A stretch of DNA of 23,595 nt from Pseudoselenomonas ruminantium (GTDB taxonomy: Bacteria; Bacillota; Negativicutes; Selenomonadales; Selenomonadaceae). Positions 1 through 7,284 of this stretch are shown piece after piece. Numbering within the stretch: position 1 is the stretch's first letter; each line of letters starts with the position of its first letter. The position numbers were made by a program, and so were the translations under genes. Location of the stretch: assembly GCA_002448495.1 (NCBI GenBank), contig DJYL01000207.1, forward strand, positions 1-23,595, read 5' to 3'. The notes below the pieces were generated by a model. The model searched no databases and had not been told where the DNA came from. It was given only the letters and a program-made list of their open reading frames with translations.

Positions 1-1
1 C

Positions 2-1423
2 GGCATCCTCAAGAAAAACGGCTACAGGCAGTTTAACACCGCCTACGTGGAGATTCCCAAGAAACAGGGCAAATCGGAACTTGCGGCGGCTGTAGCACTC
101 CTGCTTTGCTGTGGTGACGGGGAGGAGCGTGCCGAGGTGTACGGCTGCGCTGCTGACCGCCAGCAGGCTGGCATCGTTTTCGATGTGGCTGCTGACATGG
201 TGCGGATGTGTCCGGCTCTAAATAAACGGGTGAAAATCCTTGCCTCGCAAAAGCGAATGGTTTTTCAGCCCACCAACAGTTTCTATCAGGTGCTGTCGGC
301 AGAGGCTTACTCCAAGCATGGCTTCAATATCCATGGTGTGGTATTTGATGAGCTGCATACCCAACCGAACAGAAAGTTATTTGATGTCATGACCAAAGGC
401 TCTGGTGATGCCCGTATGCAACCGCTGTATTTTCTGATTACCACGGCAGGAACGGACACGCAGTCCATCTGCTATGAAACGCATCAGAAGGCGTTGGATA
501 TTCTCGAAGGTCGCAAAATTGACCATACATTCTACCCTGTTATCTACGGAGCCAGAGAGGACGAGGACTGGACAAGCCCTGAAGTTTGGAAAAAAGCCAA
601 TCCATCTCTGGGCATTACCGTTGGCATAGACAAGGTGCAAGCCGCCTGTGATTCAGCCAAGCAAAATCCGGGGGAGGAGAATTCCTTCCGTCAGCTGCGT
701 TTGAATCAGTGGGTGAAGCAGAGCGTCCGCTGGATGCCGATGCACAAATGGGATGCCTGTGCTTTTCCGGTTTCGGAAGATGAACTGGAAGGACGTGTCT
801 GCTATGGCGGCCTGGACCTTTCCAGTACCACAGACATAACGGCTTTTGTGCTGGTGTTCCCGCCAATGGACGAGAGCGATAAATATGCAGTGCTGCCGTA
901 TTTTTGGATGCCCGAGGACAATGTGGATTTGCGTGTGCGCCGTGACCATGTTCCCTATGATGTTTGGCAGAGGCAGGGCAAGCTGGAAACTACGGAAGGG
1001 AATGTTGTTCATTATGGTTATATTGAAAAGTTCATCGAGCGACTGGGCGAGCGGTTCAATATCCGCGAGATTGCCTTCGACCGTTGGGGAGCGGTGCAGA
1101 TGGTGCAGAATCTTGAGGGGATGGGCTTTACCGTAGTCCCCTTCGGACAGGGATTTGCCTCCATGTCACCACCAACCAAAGAACTGATGAAGCTGGTCTT
1201 GGAGGAGAAAATCGCTCACGGCGGGCATCCGGTGTTGCGGTGGAACATGGATAACATCTTCATCCGTACCGACCCTGCCGGAAACATCAAGGCAGACAAA
1301 GCAAAAAGCACGGAGAAGATTGATGGGGCGATTGCCCTCATCATGGCTCTTGACCGTGCTATTCGTTGCGGAAATGATACTGGGGAAAGCGTGTATGAAC
1401 GCCGAGGACTGATCGTCTTTTAG
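2..1423 (+). CDS. terL: Phage terminase large subunit (5' partial)
   Basis: This is the ATPase-nuclease motor that packages DNA into the prohead and cuts concatemers. The reading frame is already open at base 2, so the gene starts upstream of the window; the GTG at 47 is an internal valine. Numbering from base 2, a Walker A motif PKKQGKS is at residues 19-25. A Walker B motif FDELH lies at bases 344-358. Three acidic residues fit the RuvC-like nuclease site: D272 in GLDLSS, D360 in AFDRWG and D441 in DGAIAL. This arrangement is that of the Terminase_1 family used by HK97-like phages. About 473 residues are visible, so only roughly the first 80-100 are missing. In such phages the portal gene normally follows directly, but here about 2 kb of other genes intervene. 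Confidence 0.95.
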   Translation, partial: GILKKNGYRQFNTAYVEIPKKQGKSELAAAVALLLCCGDGEERAEVYGCAADRQQAGIVFDVAADMVRMCPALNKRVKILASQKRMVFQPTNSFYQVLSAEAYSKHGFNIHGVVFDELHTQPNRKLFDVMTKGSGDARMQPLYFLITTAGTDTQSICYETHQKALDILEGRKIDHTFYPVIYGAREDEDWTSPEVWKKANPSLGITVGIDKVQAACDSAKQNPGEENSFRQLRLNQWVKQSVRWMPMHKWDACAFPVSEDELEGRVCYGGLDLSSTTDITAFVLVFPPMDESDKYAVLPYFWMPEDNVDLRVRRDHVPYDVWQRQGKLETTEGNVVHYGYIEKFIERLGERFNIREIAFDRWGAVQMVQNLEGMGFTVVPFGQGFASMSPPTKELMKLVLEEKIAHGGHPVLRWNMDNIFIRTDPAGNIKADKAKSTEKIDGAIALIMALDRAIRCGNDTGESVYERRGLIVF

Positions 1424-1439
1424 GGAGAAGGGGTATTTT

Positions 1440-1871
1440 TTATTCGATTGATGGAGTCCCCAGCAATTCATGAATTACATCTTCTGGTATGGAATTCACA
1501 GAAGCCCACCATATGGCTCCACTTAATATACGTATCATGTAAATAACGTATTCCTCTGGCATATCATATTTGGAGCGCATCATGTGATATCGATGACATA
1601 TGTACTGCTCTTGTACAGCATCTTTGTCGTTCTCATCGAGCATTTGTTTAATGATATGTTGTTCTTCTTCTGTGAGATATGATATTAGGTAACCTGCAAG
1701 TTCAACATGGTACTCTCGTGAATGTTTTTTTGAGATTTCTTGTAATTCTTGTTCGTATTCATCCAAAATCTTCTTTTTTTCACCTTGACTGATATCAAGT
1801 CTTTTTTCTCCTGTGAGTATAGGTCTAACTAAATCGTGGAGGTATTTGATATCTTTTGCAGATATTTCCAT
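1440..1871 (-). CDS. Hypothetical moron protein, opposite to late operon
   Basis: This gene encodes 143 residues of unknown function and I do not recognise the family. The ATG at 1871 has a good ribosome-binding site, AAAGGAG, six bases upstream on the minus strand. The protein is soluble-looking, with no signal peptide or clear membrane segment, is rich in Glu, Lys, Tyr and Ile, and is probably mostly helical. The gene is more AT-rich than the phage genes and runs against the terminase gene, ending 17 bases from it. This is typical of a moron carried by a prophage and expressed separately. I saw no convincing terminator after its stop and no clear promoter in 1872-2013. A regulatory, defence or exclusion role is possible but unsupported by any motif. 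Confidence 0.7.
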   Translation of the reverse strand: MEISAKDIKYLHDLVRPILTGEKRLDISQGEKKKILDEYEQELQEISKKHSREYHVELAGYLISYLTEEEQHIIKQMLDENDKDAVQEQYICHRYHMMRSKYDMPEEYVIYMIRILSGAIWWASVNSIPEDVIHELLGTPSIE

Positions 1872-2013
1872 GTGAAGCTCCTTTCATTTATGTTCATAGT
1901 GAGAGTGTATACATAAAATAATTCTCATTTATAACTTGCTATTTCTTTCATAAAGAGCGAATATACACATACCGAAAGGGAAAACACAGACGACAGAAAG
2001 GGAGGAAAACAAA

Positions 2014-2340
2014 ATGACAAAGCAGGAAGTAAACGAAATCATCACCAACAAGGCAGCCGAGTACGGATTCGAGATTGAAGAAAACTCGATGGGCTGGAAC
2101 AACAAGCGCACAGGGCAGGATTACATCAACATCCAGATTTTCCAGAACAGCAACCTCGAAAAGACCGACTGGGAGAACCACAAAGCCTGCATCGACATCG
2201 AAGCCAGCGCAAGCGTAAGCCGGATGGGCGGAAGCCCCACGCCGGAGGAACTTTTGAAGGCCGCCGATGAGATTGCAAGAGGAGCAAAATTCACGGAAGA
2301 ACTTCAGAGCATGGGGCTTTCCTACGAAAGAACCTTCTAA
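2014..2340 (+). CDS. Hypothetical 108-residue protein with own terminator
   Basis: This is a small soluble protein of unknown function. A strong ribosome-binding site AAAGGGAGG sits eight bases before ATG 2014. The protein is acidic and mixed alpha/beta in appearance. It has a central DYINIQIF strand, a Met-Gly-Gly turn, and a C-terminal helix starting at PTPEELLKAADEIA. No catalytic motif is evident. Codon use is striking: it strongly prefers C-ending codons (AAC, ATC, GCC, TAC, AGC), unlike the AT-rich genes on either side, which suggests a separate origin or high expression. It is followed after 16 bases by a strong terminator, so it looks like an independent cassette inserted between terminase and portal. 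Its promoter must lie in 1872-2013, where I see no box pair good enough to annotate. Confidence 0.75.
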   Translation: MTKQEVNEIITNKAAEYGFEIEENSMGWNNKRTGQDYINIQIFQNSNLEKTDWENHKACIDIEASASVSRMGGSPTPEELLKAADEIARGAKFTEELQSMGLSYERTF

Positions 2341-2356
2341 GCCCCAATAAGGCAAG

Positions 2357-2383
2357 AGCACTGCTCGAAAGGGCAGTGCTTTT
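2357..2383 (+). terminator. Rho-independent terminator
   Basis: The arms AGCACTGC (2357-2364) and GCAGTGCT (2373-2380) pair perfectly. Two further inner pairs close a GAAA tetraloop at 2367-2370, and TTTT follows. It ends the 2014-2340 gene. On the minus strand no T-run follows the hairpin, so it should act only rightwards. Confidence 0.85.
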
Positions 2384-2395
2384 ATCGCCTCTAAT

Positions 2396-3289
2396 TTAGC
2401 CAATTCTAGGGCCACCTCTAGCTTTTATTATTCTTTCCCATTTATCTGACTCGTACATATCGAAATAATCTTTAAGCAATGAGGTATAATCATATAAATT
2501 TTGATAAATATCTTTGTCAATCAAATTATAATAATTATTTTCCCTTATAGCGTCCCCAAAATAGATGCATTCAATCATTGCCATAAAATAATCATTCATT
2601 GCTATATAGGTTTCAATTCGCTTTAATTGAAAATCACACACTGTTTTGTCAAGATAGTAGTATCTAATGGATTTGTTAATGTTTTGTTGTTTTTTGTAAT
2701 GTAGACTTGCAATAGATATGTCTGTTTGTGCCTCCTTATATTCTCCTGCTTTCATATCGGTATAAAAATTTTCCAATGCTAGACTATAATGGCTGTCGGG
2801 ATACAGTTTAATCCGTGCTTTTGGTTTTTCATATAGATTGAATTTTCCTTTATATTTATTACGAATATTTTCGGATAGAACATGTAGTCTTTCAAGTACG
2901 TTTTGTTTCTTTTTTATAGCGTCTTTTTCTTCATGCAACTTTTGATTTTCTTTTTTCAGAGCCAGAATATCATCGTTTATACTATCTGTATCTATTATAG
3001 TTTCTATATGAGCAATAACTTTAATTTCAGAATCAGATATCAAATTGACTACAAAATTCTTTTTTGTGATTTTTACAATCTTAGTTGCTACTATAGTAAC
3101 TTCATCATCTGACAATGTCATATTGTGGGTTTTGGAGTAGGAATTTACTAATACTCCTGCTTGTTCAGTAGCTTGACGCATAGCATCTTCTAATGCGTGT
3201 TTTTTAGCATCGTTTAGAGATTCAGACGCACCAGCAATATATATGCCAGTAGTGTTTATTTTCTGTTCTGAGGCAACGGCAGATGACAT
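2396..3289 (-). CDS. Exported FlgT/LPP20-like moron protein, signal peptide out of frame
   Basis: The 297-residue frame begins with a segment of the pattern Gly-x-Ala...AKxxALEDAxRQAxEQAG (about residues 15-46) followed by short strands to about residue 100. This resembles the N-terminal domain of FlgT/LPP20-type envelope proteins; the match is by eye. A coiled coil follows at about residues 105-135, then a helical C-terminal half with tetratricopeptide-like spacing. The ATG at 3289 has no good ribosome-binding site and sits where a signal-peptide core should end: residues 2-7 read SSAVAS, a likely signal peptidase site. The missing start of the signal peptide is encoded just upstream in another frame (3288-3344). 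The gene is very AT-rich and runs against the late operon. It is either inactivated, phase-variable, or affected by a one-base sequence error. Confidence 0.7.
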   Translation of the reverse strand: MSSAVASEQKINTTGIYIAGASESLNDAKKHALEDAMRQATEQAGVLVNSYSKTHNMTLSDDEVTIVATKIVKITKKNFVVNLISDSEIKVIAHIETIIDTDSINDDILALKKENQKLHEEKDAIKKKQNVLERLHVLSENIRNKYKGKFNLYEKPKARIKLYPDSHYSLALENFYTDMKAGEYKEAQTDISIASLHYKKQQNINKSIRYYYLDKTVCDFQLKRIETYIAMNDYFMAMIECIYFGDAIRENNYYNLIDKDIYQNLYDYTSLLKDYFDMYESDKWERIIKARGGPRIG

Positions 3290-3344
3290 AAAAAATAAAA
3301 AATGATAATAAGGATATTAATATTTTTTGATTAATTTTTCTCAT
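3288..3344 (-). other. Signal-peptide start displaced by a one-base frameshift
   Basis: On the minus strand ATG 3344 is preceded by AAAGGA ten bases upstream and encodes MRKINQKILISLLSFFIF, a typical basic-then-hydrophobic signal peptide start. It then runs out of frame with the following gene. The distance from ATG 3344 to ATG 3289 is 55 bases. Removing one T from either of two T6 tracts (complement of 3290-3295 and 3297-3302) joins it in frame to MSSAVA-SEQ, giving a complete signal peptide with an Ala-x-Ala cleavage site. Confidence 0.75.
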
Positions 3345-3385
3345 AGCGTAACTATCCTTTCTAAAAAATAAGGAGTGTGATCCTC

Positions 3386-4645
3386 ATGAGTTTCTTTACA
3401 AAATTTTTCCGTTCAAGAGATAAGCCCAAAGATTTCTACCATTTCAGTGGCTGGCCGTTTTTCTTTGGCAGGTCAGCCACTGGAAAAAAGGTCAATGAGT
3501 TCACAGCCATGCAGACCACGGCAGTTTATGCCTGTGTCCGTATCTTGGCTGAATCCATCGCCAGCCTGCCGCTTCATGTCTATGAATACAAGGGGCAGGG
3601 GAAGGAACGAGTGCCGCAACATCCGCTGTACTTTCTGCTCCATGATTCACCCAATCCCGAAATGACCTCTTTTATATTTCGTGAGACAGCCATGATTCAC
3701 CTGCTTTTATGGGGAAATTCCTACTCGCAGATAATTCGTGATGGCATGGGGCGAGTGGTGGGGCTGTATCCGCTACTGCCTAACCGTATGAGTGTTGACC
3801 GGGATAATCATGGTGAGATTGTCTACACCTACACACCTATGACGGATAGTAATCCCAAAATCAAAGGTGGCAGTCAGATTAAGTTGCGGCGGCAGGATGT
3901 ACTGCATATTCCGGGGCTGGGCTTTGATGGACTTGTCGGTTACTCTCCCATAGCCATGGCGCGTAACGCTGTGGGTATGACCTTGGCCTGTGAGGAGTAC
4001 GGTTCGTCCTTCTTCGCCAACGGGGCAAGACCAGGGGGCGTGTTAAAACATCCGGGAGTTCTCAAAGACCCGTCCAAGCTGCGTGAAAGCTGGCAGGCCG
4101 TTTATGGCGGCACAGCTAACACAGGCAAGGTTGTGGTCTTGGAGGAAGGAGTGGATTATCAGCAGATTTCCATCCCGCCGGAGGAGGCGCAGTTCCTTGA
4201 AACGAGGAAGTTCCAGATTGATGAGATAGCACGACTCTATCGTGTGCCGCCACATATGATTGGTGACCTTGAAAAATCCTCGTTCAATAACATCGAACAG
4301 CAGTCCTTGGAGTATGTGAAGTACACGCTGAATCCGTGGGTAGTGCGTTGGGAACAGTCCTTGCAGAAAGCCCTGCTCAATTCTGCGGAACAGAAGCGGT
4401 ACTTCATTAAGTTCAACGTGGATGGGCTGATGCGAGGTGACTACCAGAGCCGTATGGCTGGCTATGCAGTGGGCAGGCAGAACGGCTGGCTGTCAGCCAA
4501 CGATATCCGCGAGATGGAGAACATGAATCCTATCCCTGAGGAGGAAGGTGGCAATCTCTACTTGATTAATGGCAATCTGTGTAAGCTCTGTGATGCAGGA
4601 CTGTTTGGAAATAAAAAAGGCACCGAGAATAAATCGGCGCCTTAA
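3386..4645 (+). CDS. Phage portal protein
   Basis: The portal forms the twelve-subunit ring at the capsid vertex through which DNA enters, and is the platform for the terminase and the tail connector. The protein has 419 residues, normal for the HK97 portal family (Phage_portal). Recognisable segments are the N-terminal AVYACVRILAESIASLPLHVYEY core, a GLVGYSPIAMARNAVG segment, and the FNNIEQQSLEYVKYTLNPW region followed by a helical C-terminal wing. ATG 3386 is chosen because AAGGAG lies ten bases upstream; the in-frame GTG at 3377 is too close to that site. The last dozen codons overlap a terminator for the opposing gene, so the C-terminus (KKGTENKSAP) may differ from that of related portals. 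Confidence 0.95.
   Translation: MSFFTKFFRSRDKPKDFYHFSGWPFFFGRSATGKKVNEFTAMQTTAVYACVRILAESIASLPLHVYEYKGQGKERVPQHPLYFLLHDSPNPEMTSFIFRETAMIHLLLWGNSYSQIIRDGMGRVVGLYPLLPNRMSVDRDNHGEIVYTYTPMTDSNPKIKGGSQIKLRRQDVLHIPGLGFDGLVGYSPIAMARNAVGMTLACEEYGSSFFANGARPGGVLKHPGVLKDPSKLRESWQAVYGGTANTGKVVVLEEGVDYQQISIPPEEAQFLETRKFQIDEIARLYRVPPHMIGDLEKSSFNNIEQQSLEYVKYTLNPWVVRWEQSLQKALLNSAEQKRYFIKFNVDGLMRGDYQSRMAGYAVGRQNGWLSANDIREMENMNPIPEEEGGNLYLINGNLCKLCDAGLFGNKKGTENKSAP
4613..4641 (-). terminator. Terminator of the minus-strand moron, inside the portal gene
   Basis: Read on the minus strand, the arm GGCGCCGA (complement of 4634-4641) pairs with TCGGTGCC (complement of 4619-4626), including one G-T wobble. The loop is seven bases, and TTTTTT follows (complement of 4613-4618). 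On the plus strand the same position is an A-C mismatch and no T-run of similar quality follows, so the signal is tuned for leftward transcription. It lies within the final codons of the portal gene. Confidence 0.8.
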
Positions 4646-4647
4646 AA

Positions 4648-5190
4648 TTATATGCCCAAAGTCCGATAAAAGCTTTCATCTATGACACGACGATATTCTT
4701 TTAATACCGGGCTATAGCCCATGGTGTCATTGAAGAATCGCATTTTATAAGCGGACACAAAAGCAACTTCAGCAGCATGAGGAACGAAGGGGTTACCTTC
4801 AGCATGGCTGTAATCATGATGAATGTTCCAATCCATCCAGCCATTTTGGCGGAGACATGCCACAGATTTCCGATCCCAATTATAGCGGAAGTAGGCAGTG
4901 AAGTTGCCAATGACCTTATATGGGCCACCTACATAGGTTTCATGCTTGCTCCAGTAATCATCGGAAAATTGAACCCGAATGATATTTATGGCAATTTGAT
5001 AGTTGGGAGGGTTATAGTTTTGAACAACAACGGATGACCTGTCAGCATAAGTGCCAACGCCCATACCACCATCGACACAGACATAATTGCCATTGTCGAG
5101 TGTATCGGGGTACAAACTTCCGGCATTGGCTAACATACATGGGAGTAGCAGAAGCATGGTAAAGAGCCATGCTTTTAGCATTTTTCGCAT
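4648..5190 (-). CDS. Exported moron protein with signal peptide
   Basis: This is a 180-residue exported protein of unknown function. The start at 5190 is set by AAAGGAG seven bases upstream; the longer open frame to 5445 would run back into the protease gene and is not used. Residues 1-24 form a classic signal peptide: MRKM, a leucine-rich core, then an Ala-Asn-Ala cleavage site. The mature protein is short and aromatic-rich, with FTAYFRYNWDRKSVACL, then SHAEGNPFVPHAAEVAF and a YKMRFF segment near the end. It resembles small exported proteins I associate with Selenomonadales, but I cannot verify the family. It lies between portal and protease, opposite to both, with its own terminator. It is likely expressed in the lysogen, and an envelope or superinfection-exclusion role is a guess from export and position. 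Confidence 0.8.
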   Translation of the reverse strand: MRKMLKAWLFTMLLLLPCMLANAGSLYPDTLDNGNYVCVDGGMGVGTYADRSSVVVQNYNPPNYQIAINIIRVQFSDDYWSKHETYVGGPYKVIGNFTAYFRYNWDRKSVACLRQNGWMDWNIHHDYSHAEGNPFVPHAAEVAFVSAYKMRFFNDTMGYSPVLKEYRRVIDESFYRTLGI

Positions 5191-5260
5191 AGATATTCTC
5201 CTTTCGTATATATAGACGATTTGGAATCGGGGTATAAATTCTAGGTTAATAATAAAATGT

Positions 5261-5276
5261 CCTGCAAAAATGCAGG
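5261..5276 (+). promoter_or_regulatory. Hairpin abutting the protease ribosome-binding site
   Basis: CCTGCA (5261-5266) and TGCAGG (5271-5276) are perfect complements around an AAAA loop. The 3' arm runs into the purine-rich ribosome-binding site GGAGGAGG (5275-5282) of the protease gene at 5291, so folding could partly mask it. Confidence 0.4.
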
Positions 5277-5290
5277 AGGAGGCTTTAAAA

Positions 5291-6016
5291 ATGAAACGTA
5301 AATTTTGGAACTGGGTGCGCGACGCCGATACAGGCGAGCGCACCCTTGTGCTTAACGGGCAGATTGCCGAGGACTCATGGTTTGGCGATGAAGTCACACC
5401 GGCCATCTTCCGTGATGAGCTGATGAAGGGCGAGGGCAATATCACGGTCTGGATTAACAGCCCAGGCGGCGATGTGTTTGCTGCGGCGCAAATCTACAAC
5501 ATGCTTATGGACTACAAAGGCAATGTCACAGTTCGCATTGACGGCCTTGCAGCATCGGCGGCATCCGTGATAGCCATGGCAGGAACCACCGTGGAAATGT
5601 CTCCCGTGGGGATGTTAATGGTGCATAATCCCAGCACGGCGGTCATCGGCAACACCAAGGAAATGCAGGCGGCAATCCAGATGTTGGACGAGGTGAAGGA
5701 ATCCATCCTCAATGCCTACGAACTGAAGACTGGTCAGCCCCGTCAAAGCCTGTCCGACCTTATGGATGCGGAAAGCTGGATGAACGCCAAGAAGGCCGTG
5801 GAACTGGGCTTTGCCGACAAGATTTTGTTTGCCAACGAGGATGAGGAAAAACAGTCCGAGGGCGTTGAAGCCATGCTATTTTCCCAGCGGGCAGTAACAA
5901 ACTCCCTCATCGATAAAATCAAGGCGCAGTCGCTGAAATTCGTTAAGGCGGCTGTGCCTGACAACCGTGTATCCGCAGACGCTCTCAGGAGCCGTCTTAA
6001 CTTACTTATTCACTGA
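5291..6016 (+). CDS. ClpP-like prohead maturation protease
   Basis: This serine protease cleaves the capsid protein's N-terminal scaffold domain during head maturation. The 241-residue protein shows the ClpP fold: SPGGDVFAAAQIYNML (about residues 57-72), then GLAASAAS with the nucleophile S89. The catalytic histidine is H112 in MLMVHNPS, and the third residue is probably D156 or D159. The MNAKKAVELGFADKI segment is the usual one that closes the fold. The start at 5291 is chosen over ATG 5270 because GGAGGAGG precedes it by about eight bases. It is followed after 15 bases by its substrate, the major capsid gene. The 100 bases before it must also hold the start region of the divergent moron at 5190. 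Confidence 0.93.
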   Translation: MKRKFWNWVRDADTGERTLVLNGQIAEDSWFGDEVTPAIFRDELMKGEGNITVWINSPGGDVFAAAQIYNMLMDYKGNVTVRIDGLAASAASVIAMAGTTVEMSPVGMLMVHNPSTAVIGNTKEMQAAIQMLDEVKESILNAYELKTGQPRQSLSDLMDAESWMNAKKAVELGFADKILFANEDEEKQSEGVEAMLFSQRAVTNSLIDKIKAQSLKFVKAAVPDNRVSADALRSRLNLLIH

Positions 6017-6031
6017 TTGGAGGAATTATTT

Positions 6032-7222
6032 ATGGCAACGATTATGGAACTTCGTACGAAAAGAGCACAGCTTTGGGAAGGTGCCAAGGCTTTTCTGGAC
6101 AGTCACACGGATAAGGACGGCAAGCTTTCTGCCGAAGATGCTGCCGCCTATAACAAAATGGAGGCAGATGTGGTGGCTCTCGGCAAGGACATCGAGCGCA
6201 TGGAACGGCAGATGGCGATTGATGCAGAACTTGCTAAACCCACATCCGAGCCGATTGTCAACAAACCTGCCGCCAAGGTGCCGGAGAAAACGGGCAGGGC
6301 AACTGATGAATACCGCAAGGCTATGCTTGCCGCCATCCGCTGCAACTTCCGCAACGTATCCAACGTCCTGCAGGAAGGTGTTGATACCGATGGCGGTTAT
6401 TTGGTGCCGGAGGAGTACGACAGTCGTTTGATTGATGTACTGAACGAGGAATGCATTATGCGTAACCTCGGTACGAAAATTACCACCAGTGGTGAGCGCA
6501 AAATCAACATCGCTGCCACCAAACCCGCCGCATCGTGGATTGAGGAAGGTGGGGCACTTAGCTTTGGCGATGCCACCTTCGACCAGATTATCATGGACGC
6601 CTACAAGCTCCATGTAGCGATCAAGGTTACGGAGGAACTTTTGTACGATGCCGCCTTTAATCTGGAGAGTTACATCATTCAGCAGTTCGGCAAGGCTATC
6701 GCCAATGCCGAGGAGGATGCTTTCCTCAATGGTGATGGCAACCACAAGCCCACCGGTCTTTTGACCACGGCGCAGACCGGTGTCACCACCAGCGGTGCAT
6801 CCATCACGGCAGATGACCTTATCGAGCTGGTCTACAAGCTCAAGCGTCCTTACCGCAAGAGTGCAGCTTTTATCGTCAACGACCAGACCTTGGCGGCAAT
6901 CCGTAAGCTGAAGGATGCTAATCAGGCGTATATGTGGCAGCCCTCCTACCAAATGGGTGAACCGGACCGTCTGTTGGGCTATCCGATTCACACCACGCCG
7001 TTTATGCCCACGGCAGAGGCCGGTAAGACGGCGCTGGTGTTCGGTGATTACAGCTACTACAACATCGGTGACCGTGGCTCCCGTTCCATTCAGGAACTGC
7101 GTGAGTTGTTCGCCGGTAATGGCATGATTGCCTTTGTTATGAAGGAGCGTGTAGATGGCAAGCTCGTACTGCCGGAGGCGGTGCAGATGCTGAAAATCAA
7201 GGGAACCGCTGGCAAGGGCTGA
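6032..7222 (+). CDS. Major capsid protein, HK97 fold
   Basis: This is the coat protein that builds the icosahedral shell. It has 396 residues. About residues 1-75 are a charged helical region, the delta domain that acts as internal scaffold and is removed by the upstream protease. A linker rich in Pro, Ala and Lys follows. The coat domain starts near VLQEGVDTDGGYLVPEEY, a segment typical of the Phage_capsid family. Further family signatures are FLNGDGNHKPTGLL, AAFIVNDQTL and LLGYPIHTTPFMP. ATG 6032 is selected by GGAGG eight bases upstream. The protein ends at 7222 and a terminator-like hairpin follows, which could let this gene be transcribed more than the genes after it. Confidence 0.95.
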   Translation: MATIMELRTKRAQLWEGAKAFLDSHTDKDGKLSAEDAAAYNKMEADVVALGKDIERMERQMAIDAELAKPTSEPIVNKPAAKVPEKTGRATDEYRKAMLAAIRCNFRNVSNVLQEGVDTDGGYLVPEEYDSRLIDVLNEECIMRNLGTKITTSGERKINIAATKPAASWIEEGGALSFGDATFDQIIMDAYKLHVAIKVTEELLYDAAFNLESYIIQQFGKAIANAEEDAFLNGDGNHKPTGLLTTAQTGVTTSGASITADDLIELVYKLKRPYRKSAAFIVNDQTLAAIRKLKDANQAYMWQPSYQMGEPDRLLGYPIHTTPFMPTAEAGKTALVFGDYSYYNIGDRGSRSIQELRELFAGNGMIAFVMKERVDGKLVLPEAVQMLKIKGTAGKG

Positions 7223-7236
7223 TGTAAATATGGTGG

Positions 7237-7268
7237 GGGAGATGCCTTAATGGTGTCTCCCTGTTTTT
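7237..7268 (+). terminator. Terminator-like hairpin after the capsid gene
   Basis: GGGAGATGCC (7237-7246) pairs with GGTGTCTCCC (7252-7261) over ten positions, two of them wobble pairs, around a five-base loop. TGTTTTT follows. Because genes of the same operon continue at 7285, it should be leaky or controlled by antitermination. Confidence 0.75.
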
Positions 7269-7284
7269 ATGGGAGTGATGGCTT

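Noticed and set aside
47-49. GTG at 47 as start of the terminase gene
   Set aside because: The frame is open to base 2 and the residues before it continue the family pattern; the Walker A motif would lie at the very N-terminus.
1424-1465. GGGG/CCCC hairpin as a terminator between terminase and the 1440 gene
   Set aside because: Only four pairs over a long loop and no T-run after the 3' arm on either strand.
1935-1963. TTGCTA - 17 bases - GAATAT as promoter for the 2014 gene
   Set aside because: The -10 hexamer matches the consensus at only three of six positions, too weak in this AT-rich stretch.
1948-2415. 155-codon open frame on the minus strand
   Set aside because: It is antisense to the well-supported 2014-2340 gene and crosses that gene's terminator.
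2903-3112. 69-codon plus-strand frame rich in Phe, Ile and Tyr
   Set aside because: It is antisense to the AT-rich FlgT/LPP20-like gene; its apparent membrane character comes from base composition.
4777-5037. 86-codon plus-strand frame between portal and protease
   Set aside because: It is antisense to the exported moron protein, which has a signal peptide, a ribosome-binding site and a terminator.
6026-6991. 321-codon open frame on the minus strand
   Set aside because: It is antisense to the capsid gene, has no ribosome-binding site or family resemblance, and arises from biased codon use in the real gene.
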